Notes: a model not told the origin generated them from the sequence alone. 64,000 bases of DNA from Lachnospiraceae bacterium (GCA_902363445.1 CABJAB010000004.1:1-64000), one strand, 5' to 3'; numbered from the stretch's first letter, positions 1-9,231 are shown. Numbers and translations are program-made.

Positions 1-107
1 CCGTACTGCTCCAGGTATTTCTCCTCGATCCCTGCTTTTGCCGCGATCTCCGTTACCGGAGCCATTGTGCACTCCTGTGCGATCTCAATGTCACTTTTGA
101 ATCCCAT
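1..107 (-). CDS. fhs: Formate--tetrahydrofolate ligase, N-terminal fragment (cut by window edge)
   Basis: Only the first 35 codons are in the window. The N-terminus begins MGFKSDIEIAQ and continues with PVTEIAAKAGIEEKYLEQY, the typical opening of Fhs, which makes 10-formyl-THF from formate, ATP and THF in the methyl branch of the Wood-Ljungdahl pathway. The ATG at 105-107 is preceded on the minus strand by AAAGGAGAG, a good ribosome binding site. It lies directly downstream of the acs operon on the same strand, separated by 252 bp with a candidate promoter of its own. The family assignment rests on the N-terminal sequence and context; the catalytic region lies outside the window. Confidence 0.9.
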   Translation of the reverse strand, partial: MGFKSDIEIAQECTMAPVTEIAAKAGIEEKYLEQY

Positions 108-198
108 AATAAAAGCTCTCCTTTCTCGCACGGACCCGACGGTCCGCCTGTACATACGTTTTAAGTATCCGTTCCTTCTCCAAAAACCGGATCTGTTA

Positions 199-227
199 TA
201 TATACAGTAGCGAACGCGGTATTGTAA
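199..227 (-). promoter_or_regulatory. Candidate fhs promoter and leader hairpin
   Basis: In the 252-bp gap between the DUF3786 gene and fhs, the minus strand carries TTACAA (222-227), a 17-nt spacer and TATATA (199-204). Both boxes are only partial matches to the sigma-A consensus. The predicted leader holds a perfect 6-bp hairpin with a CGAC loop at 131-146. No coding sequence is visible in this gap. Confidence 0.35.
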
Positions 228-359
228 CGCAGGTGCTTTTTCATCAGACCAGATCGTGACCCTGCACCTTTCGTTCACCTTCAACATTCCATCCAGTGAC
301 ACTTAACGCACAATACCTACTCTACCCTATAACCATTGCTGCCGGACACGTTCCCGGCT

Positions 360-1007
360 TTATATGCTTTTGGCTAAAGTTTTCAGCGTACCGATGGAGA
401 TATCCCCAACGGCCGCCATATCTTCCGCCTGAAAAGCGGAAGAAAAATTATCGGAGAATAAAATCTGAGCGGACGGGGGAAATTCCTCGTCACCCTCCCA
501 CATAACAAACTGTAATCGTAAATCATCCAGAAATGCAAACTCATAGCCCGCGTCTCCCACCGGAATCTTCTTCCCTCCCACAGACTCCATGACCCTGCAG
601 AATTTATCCATCTGAAATCCGAAGGTAAACGCCAGGCGTTTCACACATCTTCCCTGAAAGACCTGATTATAATGGTTCCCCCAAGGCATATCGGCATAGG
701 CATAAAAACTGCCTTTAAACGCTGCTTTTCTGCTCTCCAGAAGATACCGGATGATCAGGATCTTTGTCTCGATATCCACCAGCAAAGGCGCATAAGTACC
801 GTCCTCGTCCAAACACTCCACAGCGAAATCCGGATGATGGACAGAATACCTTTTATCCATCAGCGTTACCATGAATAAGCCGGTTTCCTCTTCGTAAGGA
901 ACACCGCTCACAGAAGACAGGAACGCAGCATCTGCTTCGGCAAACATCTTCTTGTACATCTCAAAAGGAACCCTGTCCTTCTGATTCTTCTCATAAGGAA
1001 TATTCAT
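360..1007 (-). CDS. DUF3786 family protein
   Basis: A 215-residue protein with the DUF3786 layout: a central segment around KILIIRYLLESRKAAF, then FYAYADMPWGNHY and a C-terminal half with FAFLDDLRLQFVMWEGDEEFPPSAQILF. I place the start at 1007, not at an in-frame start at 1064, because ATG at 1005-1007 overlaps the acsV stop as ATGA and follows an AGGTGG ribosome binding site. The coupling to the corrinoid-activating protein and its place as the last gene of the acs operon suggest a role in corrinoid or methyl transfer, but no function is established to my knowledge. A short hairpin (341-358) follows the stop without a T-run. Confidence 0.85.
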   Translation of the reverse strand: MNIPYEKNQKDRVPFEMYKKMFAEADAAFLSSVSGVPYEEETGLFMVTLMDKRYSVHHPDFAVECLDEDGTYAPLLVDIETKILIIRYLLESRKAAFKGSFYAYADMPWGNHYNQVFQGRCVKRLAFTFGFQMDKFCRVMESVGGKKIPVGDAGYEFAFLDDLRLQFVMWEGDEEFPPSAQILFSDNFSSAFQAEDMAAVGDISIGTLKTLAKSI

Positions 1008-2938
1008 AGGACCACCTGTGTCACAGACGGGAACAAAGACGTATCCGTATGGGGAATAAAGCATGCCGCTACGAATTCATCCATATATCCTGGAGTCGTT
1101 GACAATTCCATATAAGTCATATTCTGAGCCAGGTCATAGACCTTCCGTTCCGCTTCACCGGACAGCAGCATCGCATAGGCCCCGGCTAAGGAAGAATTTC
1201 CGATATAGTGGAATTTATCCAGAGGGATATCCGGGAACATACCAATGCCCACGGCATTCTTCATGTTGATGCCGCTGCCGATTCCTCCGGCCACATATAC
1301 GTCGTCCACCATGGAAATATCAAAGTCCAGAGAAGAGAGCATGGTCAGGATCGCGGAGAAGATCGCGCCCTTCGCACGGATAAAATTATCAATATCCACT
1401 TCTGTGATCTCCACATCCTTGACGGAATCCGCATCTTCTTTAAAAGCCAGAACATAGCTTCCCATTCCATACTTATCATGACGGATACGCGTTCCCTCGC
1501 GGATAAATTTCCCTTTGGGACTTATCATATTGCAGCGGAACAGTTCACTGATCACATCAATGATACCGGATCCGCAGATACCCACCGCTTTCTGTCCCTT
1601 CTCTCCTATGATGGAAAAGGAAGGTTCCATGCTTTCCGAATCTATAGTACAGGCTTCGATCGCGCCGTCCGTGGCACGCATGCCGCAGCTGATATCCCCG
1701 CCTTCAAAAGCAGGTCCGGCCGAGCAGGCACAGCTCATAAGAAAATCTGAATTGCCGAACACGATCTCTCCATTCGTTCCCAAATCAATAAAGATAGAGA
1801 ACTCCGGTCTGTTCCAGATCTGGCTGACCAGTGTACCGGCTGTAATATCTCCGCCCACATAGCTTCCCGTATTCGGCGCTATGATGATATGGGCGTCCGG
1901 ATTAATATCAATATCCAGGTCATTGGCAAAAAAAGCATTTGATTTAAAGAATGCAGGAATATAGGGCTCCATCCGGAGAGGGTCCGCATTAATACCCGCG
2001 AATAAATGATTCATCGTGGTATTTGCAGCTACGCACATCCGATAGATCTGGACGGGTTCCAGCCCGCAGAATTCACACATCGTATGGATCAGCGGATTGA
2101 TCGTCTCCTTAATAACGGCATCCTGAAGCTTCTTCTGGCCACCTTCTTTTCTGGATTCTATAATACGGTTGATGACATCGGCTCCAAAACGAATCTGGCC
2201 GTTTCCGGCTGTCGCCTTTGCCAGTATTTCCCCGTTCAGCATATTGATGATCAGTGCAGACACCGTAGTCGTACCGATATCCACTACCAGACCTCCCGCC
2301 CTGACGTCTGCATCCATGCTGTATACATCATAGACAAACACATCCTTCGGCGTCCTTCTTATGACGCACTGTACTCGGAAATCTGCTTCCCGCAGCTTGT
2401 CCGGCAGTGTCCGGAGCACCGAATAGGGAACTCTCACCTTAGAAATGCCTGTGGCTGCCGCCACCGCCCGTTCCAAGCGTTCCACATCAGGCATGGTATC
2501 ATCCAGGCTTGGAACATCCATTTCAACCGATACGACTTCCAGGCTGTTTTTTAAAGCTATCCCCGATTCTTCCATACGGTTTTTGACTTCTTCAAAAATT
2601 CTAAGCTCTTCATCGGAGCTCAGGTCTGCCGCTTTCATCCGGCTCTTATAAGCCGAAGCAATGTCCGGAACCAGGACTTCCACATCTGCGATCACTTTGC
2701 TGACACAGGCCAGCCTCCATCCGTCCGCATATTCCTCATCGGAAATATGGCGCGTCTTCGGGGACTCCAACTGGCCGCCCATCAGTTTCACCCGGCATTT
2801 TCCGCACGCGGCATTGCCGGAACAGGGCGCATCGATAGCTACATTTGTTTTTCTCGCTACCTCAAGAAGGTTTTCACCGGAAGCAGCGAAGACAATAATA
2901 TCTTCGCCGCTCTCAAACTTAAATGTCACTTTAAACAT
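1004..2938 (-). CDS. acsV: Corrinoid-activating ASKHA ATPase with N-terminal [2Fe-2S] ferredoxin domain (AcsV-like)
   Basis: This 644-residue protein has an N-terminal plant-type ferredoxin domain with Cys39, Cys45, Cys48 and Cys78 spaced C-X5-C-X2-C-X29-C, a linker, and a DUF4445-type ASKHA ATPase region with two phosphate-binding loops (VVDIGTTTVSALI near residue 215 and FIDLGTNGEIVF near 385). Family members use ATP to lower the potential barrier for reducing Co(II) to Co(I) and so reactivate oxidised corrinoid iron-sulfur protein. The gene follows acsE by 22 bp and is translationally coupled to the DUF3786 gene. The order acsC-acsE-acsV fits repair of the AcsCD corrinoid. Length is typical of the family. 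Confidence 0.93.
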   Translation of the reverse strand: MFKVTFKFESGEDIIVFAASGENLLEVARKTNVAIDAPCSGNAACGKCRVKLMGGQLESPKTRHISDEEYADGWRLACVSKVIADVEVLVPDIASAYKSRMKAADLSSDEELRIFEEVKNRMEESGIALKNSLEVVSVEMDVPSLDDTMPDVERLERAVAAATGISKVRVPYSVLRTLPDKLREADFRVQCVIRRTPKDVFVYDVYSMDADVRAGGLVVDIGTTTVSALIINMLNGEILAKATAGNGQIRFGADVINRIIESRKEGGQKKLQDAVIKETINPLIHTMCEFCGLEPVQIYRMCVAANTTMNHLFAGINADPLRMEPYIPAFFKSNAFFANDLDIDINPDAHIIIAPNTGSYVGGDITAGTLVSQIWNRPEFSIFIDLGTNGEIVFGNSDFLMSCACSAGPAFEGGDISCGMRATDGAIEACTIDSESMEPSFSIIGEKGQKAVGICGSGIIDVISELFRCNMISPKGKFIREGTRIRHDKYGMGSYVLAFKEDADSVKDVEITEVDIDNFIRAKGAIFSAILTMLSSLDFDISMVDDVYVAGGIGSGINMKNAVGIGMFPDIPLDKFHYIGNSSLAGAYAMLLSGEAERKVYDLAQNMTYMELSTTPGYMDEFVAACFIPHTDTSLFPSVTQVVL

Positions 2939-2960
2939 GATGTCTCACCTTAAATGCCTG

Positions 2961-3746
2961 TTAAATCTCAAGATAAGAATCCGCATACAAAGTATTGTTT
3001 TTAAATACGTCGCAGGATTTGATCGTCTCCATCAGCCTTACATCACAAGGGTTCACGATGGCGGAGGTCAGGCCCTGCATCATAGCCATGGCTACCAGTG
3101 TGGCATCCATGATCGGCCGGATATGCTTCGGCATACCGTTGGAATTGTTGGACAGACCGCCGGTAGTATTGAGGCCCATCTCACTGAACATCTTAATTGC
3201 CTCTAACACATCCATCTGCTTATCCTGCATTCCTTTCACTACCAGGAATAACGGATCAAACCACAGATCTTCCGCTTCCATTCCCAGTGTCAGGCCTCTT
3301 TCCAGCATGTTCTGACAATGCATCATACGTTCATCATTGTCAGCCGCGATTCCTTCTGCAGAACAAAGGGCGATCACGATCGCGTCGTTCGCGGCAGCCA
3401 GATCAATATTTTCAATTCTTCCGCCAGCATCGGCAGAGTTCACGATGGGTTTTCCTTTGGAACGGTTGTATACGGAAATACCGGCTTCGATGGCTTTCTT
3501 GTTGGCAGTATCCAGAGCCAGGGGCACATTATCGCACTCAGACTGAATCAGCTGTACGGCCCATTTCATCAGTTCTTCACCATCATTCTCAGCAGGCCCG
3601 ATATTCACATCCAAATAAGTAGCGCCGGCGGCCAGCTGCTCTTTCGCTCTCTTTAAAATCGGCTCGGGATCTCTCTCTGCCATAGCCTTACGGATAGAAG
3701 GGGAAATGCAGTGGATTCTTTCACCAATCGTTACAAATTTTGCCAT
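2961..3746 (-). CDS. acsE: Methyltetrahydrofolate:corrinoid/iron-sulfur protein methyltransferase
   Basis: The 261-residue TIM-barrel (pterin-binding family) enzyme starts MAKFVTIGERIHCISPSIR and contains TYLDVNIGPAEN, the NSADAGGRIENI strand-loop and GLNTTGGLSNNSNGMP, all typical of AcsE/MeTr. It moves the methyl group from methyl-THF to Co(I) of the AcsCD corrinoid protein, joining the methyl and carbonyl branches. It follows acsC by 76 bp, and that gap holds a stem-loop. The length matches the characterised enzymes. Confidence 0.97.
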   Translation of the reverse strand: MAKFVTIGERIHCISPSIRKAMAERDPEPILKRAKEQLAAGATYLDVNIGPAENDGEELMKWAVQLIQSECDNVPLALDTANKKAIEAGISVYNRSKGKPIVNSADAGGRIENIDLAAANDAIVIALCSAEGIAADNDERMMHCQNMLERGLTLGMEAEDLWFDPLFLVVKGMQDKQMDVLEAIKMFSEMGLNTTGGLSNNSNGMPKHIRPIMDATLVAMAMMQGLTSAIVNPCDVRLMETIKSCDVFKNNTLYADSYLEI

Positions 3747-3772
3747 TATCTTGTTCTCCTTTTCTTGTTTTT

Positions 3773-3809
3773 GTGTTCATCTGATGCCCGATGCAGAGCA
3801 GATGAACAC
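3773..3809 (-). promoter_or_regulatory. Stem-loop between acsC and acsE
   Basis: An 11-bp perfect stem (3773-3783 pairing with 3799-3809) with a 15-nt loop lies in the acsC-acsE gap. On the transcribed strand it is followed by A-rich, not T-rich, sequence, so it is not an ordinary intrinsic terminator. A role in mRNA processing or stability is inference. Confidence 0.6.
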
Positions 3810-3822
3810 GTCAAAGATTTCA

Positions 3823-5169
3823 TTATTGCATGTCTTTCAGGAATTTTACCAATTGTACAGCCTCAGTGGGGCCAACGACCACATTCCAGCCGGGAAGCTT
3901 GGCTTCGACATCGCCCTTCAGTACGGCAACCTTACCGGGCAGTACCAGAGTCCTGTTCTTGATCTTGTCTTCGATTCCCTCTTCCTGAATGAATTTCGCA
4001 ATGGAGGTGGAGGACAGCTTGCCTGCGGCCCAGGCAGTAAGTACGGAAAGCCCGCCTGCATCACTGATCAGCAGGTTGCAGGGAACGCCGGAGCGCTCCA
4101 GCTCACCGGATACCACAAAGTAGGTCAGCGCAAAGTCAACTGTCGTCAGGCAGATAGAATTCTCATCTCCGCCATTGATCGGATAAACGCCGGGTGCCAC
4201 CTTCATAGGCTTCTGAGGATCTGTAAATACATTCTGTCTCAAACCGTACAGAGGCAGGGCCTGTGCATAGCTCATGCCTTCCATAACGATGATGGAACCA
4301 TATTTTACTGTGAACAGAGAAGCTAAAGCGGCCTGCAGATGAGAGTCACCGGAAGCCATCGCGCCCACGTTCACCAGAGAAGGATAACCAAAGGTCCTGT
4401 CCTGATCCTTCAGAGCAGCCCTTCTCATCTGTACTGCAGTTGCAAACGCATCCTTGATGGAGCTTGTTCCGACATCCAAAACCAGGTTCTTGTTTCCAAG
4501 CTTTTCAATTTTAGCTACAGTATCGTAAAGCTCATCGATGCTGCTTCCGCTAACTCCAAGAACAACACCAGCCTCAGAGGCCAGCTTGCTCATAGCCTCA
4601 AAGTTGGAAGCATCTGCGCCGTTGAGGATGGGCTTTGCGTCCTTGCAGACATCCAGAGCAGCCTTTGCGGCAGCCTCATCCTTCACATTCAGGATCAAAG
4701 TCCTTCCAAGAGCGGCGGCTTTTTTCACAACCTCCACGTACTTGTCGACACCGGCGGATTCGCCATAGCTTACGGACACAAATTCCACATACATCCTCTC
4801 ACCGATACGCACATAGTCAACGGCAGGAATGGAAGCCAGGATCTCATCGATCTTTGCGTCCTCCATGCAGCTGCATACGGATACTGCATACCTTGTCTTG
4901 CTCACATATGTTTTTTCATGTCTGTACAGTACGGTTTCTCCGCCCAATGTCTGCTCTGCATCTCCAGCTCCGACTTTGATCGTCTTCATGGGCGGCGCTG
5001 TCGCCTCGGACAAAGACGCGATCGCATCCTCGCTCATATAAGGACACTGTTCAATTTTCATAGCGCCGCTGGCCACCTTCATGGAAAAAGCCATGCAGGT
5101 AGGGCAGCCGCACTCCTTACAGTTTTTTTTGGGTGATAATTTGAAAATATCAAGACCTTTAAGTGCCAT
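3823..5169 (-). CDS. acsC: Corrinoid iron-sulfur protein large subunit (CODH/ACS gamma)
   Basis: The 448-residue protein has Cys17, Cys20, Cys25 and Cys42 in the C-X2-C-X4-C-X16-C pattern that binds the [4Fe-4S] cluster of the large subunit, followed by a TIM-barrel and a C-terminal corrinoid-binding domain (for example NLLISDAGGLSVLTAWAAGK). With AcsD it carries the methylcobamide from AcsE to acetyl-CoA synthase. It is 24 bp downstream of acsD, so the two subunits are made from adjacent cistrons. Confidence 0.97.
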   Translation of the reverse strand: MALKGLDIFKLSPKKNCKECGCPTCMAFSMKVASGAMKIEQCPYMSEDAIASLSEATAPPMKTIKVGAGDAEQTLGGETVLYRHEKTYVSKTRYAVSVCSCMEDAKIDEILASIPAVDYVRIGERMYVEFVSVSYGESAGVDKYVEVVKKAAALGRTLILNVKDEAAAKAALDVCKDAKPILNGADASNFEAMSKLASEAGVVLGVSGSSIDELYDTVAKIEKLGNKNLVLDVGTSSIKDAFATAVQMRRAALKDQDRTFGYPSLVNVGAMASGDSHLQAALASLFTVKYGSIIVMEGMSYAQALPLYGLRQNVFTDPQKPMKVAPGVYPINGGDENSICLTTVDFALTYFVVSGELERSGVPCNLLISDAGGLSVLTAWAAGKLSSTSIAKFIQEEGIEDKIKNRTLVLPGKVAVLKGDVEAKLPGWNVVVGPTEAVQLVKFLKDMQ

Positions 5170-5193
5170 TGTTATTTCTCCTCCTGTTCTTCC

Positions 5194-6135
5194 TTAAATC
5201 AATTCTTTAATCATCTTGGAAATTGTTGCAATAGATACAGGATGTTTTAAAATAACTGCATTGGAGCCGGACGCCAGGCAAGCGGCAGCAGTTTCAACCT
5301 CCATATCAATGCCTCTGTCCTCAGCAGGTCCCCATTCCGGGATATCTTCTTCTGAAGCTGCTGATTCTTTAACATTCCATACTTCATCGCCTACCGGAGT
5401 CACGATGGGCATCTGAAGCATAGCGTCTCCCTGGGACAGGGCTGCAGCCTTTACACGGTCCATGGTTGAAACCACATATTCAAAGCCATAGCCGGCAGCG
5501 GCGGCGCCTACGTTCATGCAGATACGCTCAGGCTTTACGCCAAGCTGTGTCAGCAGCACGTTAAGCTGTTTTGCAAGGTTGATATCTACGGCAGATTCTG
5601 CGCCGACGACCTGGTCATAAGCCAGACCCGCAGCGGCACCTACGTTCTTGTAATTCTCTTCTTTTGCAGCCAGCAGAAGGACATTCTTGCCCTGAGTCGC
5701 CTCCGCCACCTTTGCCAAGAGCTCTGCATCTTTCTCCACATTTTTGGAGCCTTCCACTACGAGCGGCTTGTCTACGGCATCTGCGACCTGTTTTACCAGT
5801 TCTACCAGTTCTTCTGTGGGCTTATTCACACCATTGGGATCCCCGCCTTCCAGTCTCAGGCAGACGAAATCTGCGCCTTCTACTGCGGCAGCCTTTTTTG
5901 CAATATCCACGACTGTCTCGCATCCGGCATAAAATTCCTTCATGCATGCAGGCTCGTTTTCTAAGCCCATATCGGATACTTCGATTCCAATCTTCGGTGC
6001 ATTCTCAATGGGAGCGTCAAATGTATAAAAAGGAAATACATTTTCACCTCCGAGTGTGATTTTGTTGTCGCCTGTTCCAATCTCTACTGTCCGAATGGCA
6101 GCGTTGAATTTCTGTGCTTTTTTTGTGAACGGCAT
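5194..6135 (-). CDS. acsD: Corrinoid iron-sulfur protein small subunit (CODH/ACS delta)
   Basis: A 313-residue TIM-barrel subunit, recognisable from VEIGTGDNKITLGGENVFPF near the N-terminus, FVCLRLEGGDPNG, and ICMNVGAAAAGYGFEYV. It pairs with AcsC and helps hold the corrinoid. The ATG follows an AAGGAGG ribosome binding site. Unlike most gaps in this operon, the space from acsB is long (181 bp) and contains two strong stem-loops, which may set AcsCD apart from AcsB in expression level. The family is certain; the regulatory idea is inference. Confidence 0.96.
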   Translation of the reverse strand: MPFTKKAQKFNAAIRTVEIGTGDNKITLGGENVFPFYTFDAPIENAPKIGIEVSDMGLENEPACMKEFYAGCETVVDIAKKAAAVEGADFVCLRLEGGDPNGVNKPTEELVELVKQVADAVDKPLVVEGSKNVEKDAELLAKVAEATQGKNVLLLAAKEENYKNVGAAAGLAYDQVVGAESAVDINLAKQLNVLLTQLGVKPERICMNVGAAAAGYGFEYVVSTMDRVKAAALSQGDAMLQMPIVTPVGDEVWNVKESAASEEDIPEWGPAEDRGIDMEVETAAACLASGSNAVILKHPVSIATISKMIKELI

Positions 6136-6183
6136 TTCCTACTCGCCTCCTTGAAATATTACTTTTGTTATATTGATACAACC

Positions 6184-6275
6184 GTCTGCCCATTCCCCAC
6201 ATATTTGGCAGGACAGACTTACTATCAGTGGGAAGCAGGAGCTGTCCTCCCTATCAGGACCCTCCTGCGCCACTG
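6184..6275 (-). promoter_or_regulatory. Two stem-loops between acsB and acsD
   Basis: The upstream element is a compound hairpin of three stacked stems: 6226-6231 with 6270-6275, 6235-6241 with 6262-6268, and 6244-6248 with 6256-6260. The second pairs 6184-6191 with 6211-6218 (one G-U). Neither is followed by a T-run on the minus strand, so intrinsic termination is unlikely. They fill most of the 181-bp acsB-acsD gap. Confidence 0.65.
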
Positions 6276-6316
6276 CTGTAAGTGAAATAAAGATACTCAA
6301 TACATGATTGGAAATC

Positions 6317-8446
6317 TTACATCATAGGTTCCATTGCGAGAGCCGGATGGTTTTTCTCTGTCAGGAACTCAAGTAAGGTTTCAGGATCTTCTGCTATCGT
6401 CTCATCACCGACCATATCGGTAAAATTATCGATTCCGTACAGTTCTTTTGCAGTCGCGTTCAGTCTGTCCGCCACCTGCTCCTTCAGATCCTTAGGCATC
6501 CATACGATTCTCTCGATTCCGCCCTCTGCCTTCATGAATTTCTTGGAAGCGATAAAATGCTTGCCATGGCCCATGAAGCCGGGGGTCTGAACACCGCCGC
6601 CGGTCATGGAGGCCAGCTCGGGGAAGGTCATTCCAAGAGGAGTCATGCCCGCATACTCACGGTTTGCGATGATAACGCCATTGGAGAAGGGCTCAATGCC
6701 GCAGATACACTCGAAGCATCCGCAGGAAGTCATCGGCTTCTCCATGATTGAATACAGAGATACATCTTCCAGCGCGCCCTGGGAGAACTTGCGGACGGCT
6801 TCATTCACGTCCTCATATTCACCGATTCTCTCATCGATGGGACGTTCTTTCGTGATGACCTGGCAGGGTCCATTGGGCTCCAGCTCATTGGTAGCCTTAG
6901 CATCCAGCCATGAAACGGCTCCGCAGAGGCCAAGACGCTCCGGAGTTACCACACATACATGGCTCGGAGAGAATGCCTGGCAGAGGATACAGCTGTAATA
7001 TACGTCAACCGATTCATCGGTCAGGGATTTCAGTCTGTCATCACGTTTATCAAATGCCGGAATCGCCAGATTATGACGAAGCTCTGCAACCTTATCCGCA
7101 TCTGTGATGATCTTTACCTGGCATTTGTCAACGACTGCGTCAAAGTCATTCTTGATCTTTGCATACAGCACTTCGCCGATATGCTTTGCACGGAAGCCTG
7201 CCTGGAACGCTGTATCGCTGATACGTACACGGATCATGTCACGCTGTCCGGTATGCATCACACCTTCGATACAGTTGATATAGCTATGGAATTTACGCTC
7301 GAATACGGACTCAAAGTCAGACTGCATGCTCTTGCCGGCAACTTCTACGATATAAGCGATGCTGTGCTTGCTGCCAAACTCGAATTCGTCAAAATCAGGC
7401 CCGATCACTTCAATCTTATGATCTTCGATCTCAGAAGCGTCTTTTGTCTGAACCAGTTCAAAGCAGTCCACTCTGGAACCGTCAAACTCAACCTGCATGT
7501 TCTTTCTGCGGATGATCTCACCCTCAAAAGCAGATGCAAATGCCACGGGAATATCAATATTCGTGATCTTAATCTTGATATCGCGTGCTTCCAGGGAGGT
7601 CGCATTAAACTTGGATACGTCTTCCTGAACGATCAGACTCTTCGGTACACGGAAGATATTTTCCGTCTCATTGGTGATAACGGGGAAACCGAGAGCGATC
7701 GCGCCGGCGCCGCAGGCGACCACGACATCATCAAGAGGAGCGAAAGCATTGACAAATGCCGGTACACGCTCAAAGGTATATTTCATAAGGGCACCCGCAT
7801 CTCCAGGCGCCACATTGCCGAAGATAAGGGCCGCACGGATGGCAACAGATACTACATGGATCACAGCCGTTACGTCCTTGCCGAGAGGAATCACACGGAC
7901 ACCCGCGCCCATGTTCACGCCCTTTTCCGCACACTGGTCAATCACATCGCCTACCAGCGTCACCAAAATACCCTGTGCCTGATAGCTCTTTACAAGAGCT
8001 GCGGCATCATCCGCTGTAGGTGCTTTTCCAAGGATAACAGCCACGCCGGGGATGTCGCCGGTTACCAGCGGCACGCCCAACTCACGGATAATGGCATCGG
8101 CCAGATGGCCATAGCAAGGCTCGCTGTAGGGCTCCGCCCCGTCAATATATTTCAGTACTTCAATAAATTCTGCGCATAATGCGGTAGCAACGCCGGACAT
8201 AAACGCATCATTCAGTCTCTTCTCACGGGTCATAAGGCTCTTGGCCACGCCCAAAGCATCCTTTAATTCCCCCAGATTGGTGACTTTTGTGCCTGTCACA
8301 CCGTAATAGCAGGGTAAGCTGTATGCGGTATTAGGAAAGGATACTTCCTTATCCGCGCCGTGTTTCTCGATCGCTGCGTTGATCGCGCCTTCTGTAAGGC
8401 CATACACCGCATCCGAACCATTAAATACTCTATCAAATAGTGTCAC
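6317..8446 (-). CDS. acsB: Acetyl-CoA synthase (CODH/ACS alpha/beta)
   Basis: A 709-residue protein that makes acetyl-CoA from CO, the corrinoid methyl group and CoA. Cys486, 489, 498, 508, 575 and 577 reproduce the spacing of the known A-cluster region (YYSCILCQAF ... LGLCGAVSWLD ... SCGCFECICG). I choose the GTG at 8444-8446 because AGGAGG sits 7 nt upstream; an upstream in-frame TTG at 8464 lies inside the preceding gene and overlaps that ribosome binding site. The cooC1 stop codon lies within the same Shine-Dalgarno region, which suggests translational coupling to the nickel chaperone. Slightly shorter at the N-terminus than the Moorella enzyme. Confidence 0.96.
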   Translation of the reverse strand: MTLFDRVFNGSDAVYGLTEGAINAAIEKHGADKEVSFPNTAYSLPCYYGVTGTKVTNLGELKDALGVAKSLMTREKRLNDAFMSGVATALCAEFIEVLKYIDGAEPYSEPCYGHLADAIIRELGVPLVTGDIPGVAVILGKAPTADDAAALVKSYQAQGILVTLVGDVIDQCAEKGVNMGAGVRVIPLGKDVTAVIHVVSVAIRAALIFGNVAPGDAGALMKYTFERVPAFVNAFAPLDDVVVACGAGAIALGFPVITNETENIFRVPKSLIVQEDVSKFNATSLEARDIKIKITNIDIPVAFASAFEGEIIRRKNMQVEFDGSRVDCFELVQTKDASEIEDHKIEVIGPDFDEFEFGSKHSIAYIVEVAGKSMQSDFESVFERKFHSYINCIEGVMHTGQRDMIRVRISDTAFQAGFRAKHIGEVLYAKIKNDFDAVVDKCQVKIITDADKVAELRHNLAIPAFDKRDDRLKSLTDESVDVYYSCILCQAFSPSHVCVVTPERLGLCGAVSWLDAKATNELEPNGPCQVITKERPIDERIGEYEDVNEAVRKFSQGALEDVSLYSIMEKPMTSCGCFECICGIEPFSNGVIIANREYAGMTPLGMTFPELASMTGGGVQTPGFMGHGKHFIASKKFMKAEGGIERIVWMPKDLKEQVADRLNATAKELYGIDNFTDMVGDETIAEDPETLLEFLTEKNHPALAMEPMM

Positions 8447-8457
8447 TGTTCTACCTC

Positions 8458-9231
8458 CTAACAATTTGCCTCTTCATCAATTTTTTCTTTGATCTTCTGA
8501 ATCTCCGCCTTGACGGCAGGGCTGAAATCATATGGAGATTTCCCCTGTCTGTCTGCGTCGATCACCTCAGAATTATAGTGGATGAAGCCCAAGAGGTCTT
8601 CGGCAGGAATCTTGCTTTTTATAAACTCCTCATCTTCCGCCCCGCGGACCTTATTGGCCACGACCTTCACCTGCTTCACGCCAAGGTCATCAGCCAGGCG
8701 CTTAACATTTCGATAGGTCTGTACGCTTCTGGCACCAGGCTCGATCACTACGACGAACTGATCCATCCCTTCCGTTGTTCCCCTGCCCAGATGCTCCAGG
8801 CCGGCTTCCATATCCAGGATCACCACATCGTCGCTTCTGAGGACCAGATGGTTGATGATTCGTTTTAACATCACATGCTCCGGGCATACACAGCCGCTGC
8901 CGCCTGTCTCCACAGTGCCCAGTACCAGCAGCTTAACGCCGTTGCAGCTTTTTGCGTACAGTGCAGGGATATCATCCACCTTAGGATTTATCCGAAAAAA
9001 CTTATTCGTCTCATCGGCACCGGTTCTTTCCTGGATGAGCTTTCGCATCTTGGTTATGGGAACGATACTGTCCAATTCTTCATCGGAAAAGCCGAGCGCC
9101 AATCCCAGATTTGCATCCGGGTCCACATCTGCAGCCAGTACATTCTTCCCTTCTTCAGAGTAAAGCCTTGCCAGTGTAGCCGCAAACGTAGTCTTCCCTA
9201 CGCCGCCCTTTCCTGTCACAGCAATTTTCAT
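8458..9231 (-). CDS. cooC: CO dehydrogenase nickel-insertion ATPase CooC (AcsF-like), copy 1
   Basis: A 257-residue SIMIBI/MinD-type ATPase. It has the deviant Walker A GKGGVGKTT (residues 7-15), ADVDPDANLGLALG, and a C-X-C pair at Cys114 and Cys116 (GSGCVCPEH) that in CooC proteins binds metal at the dimer interface. It matures the nickel sites of CODH or ACS. It sits between acsA and acsB, and its stop codon lies in the acsB ribosome binding site. A second, divergent CooC follows metF. Which copy serves the C-cluster and which the A-cluster cannot be told from sequence. Confidence 0.94.
   Translation of the reverse strand: MKIAVTGKGGVGKTTFAATLARLYSEEGKNVLAADVDPDANLGLALGFSDEELDSIVPITKMRKLIQERTGADETNKFFRINPKVDDIPALYAKSCNGVKLLVLGTVETGGSGCVCPEHVMLKRIINHLVLRSDDVVILDMEAGLEHLGRGTTEGMDQFVVVIEPGARSVQTYRNVKRLADDLGVKQVKVVANKVRGAEDEEFIKSKIPAEDLLGFIHYNSEVIDADRQGKSPYDFSPAVKAEIQKIKEKIDEEANC

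Noticed and set aside
108..359. THF or other riboswitch upstream of fhs
   Set aside because: Only one 6-bp hairpin is present, and the conserved strands of the THF aptamer are not recognisable.
6184..6275. Intrinsic terminator between acsB and acsD
   Set aside because: Stems are strong but there is no T-run on the transcribed strand, and the downstream genes belong to the same pathway with no promoter seen.
6959..8179. 406-codon open frame on the plus strand opposite acsB
   Set aside because: It is the antisense shadow of acsB, which has clear A-cluster residues. The same holds for long plus-strand frames opposite cinA (27924-29453) and recG (21716-22795).
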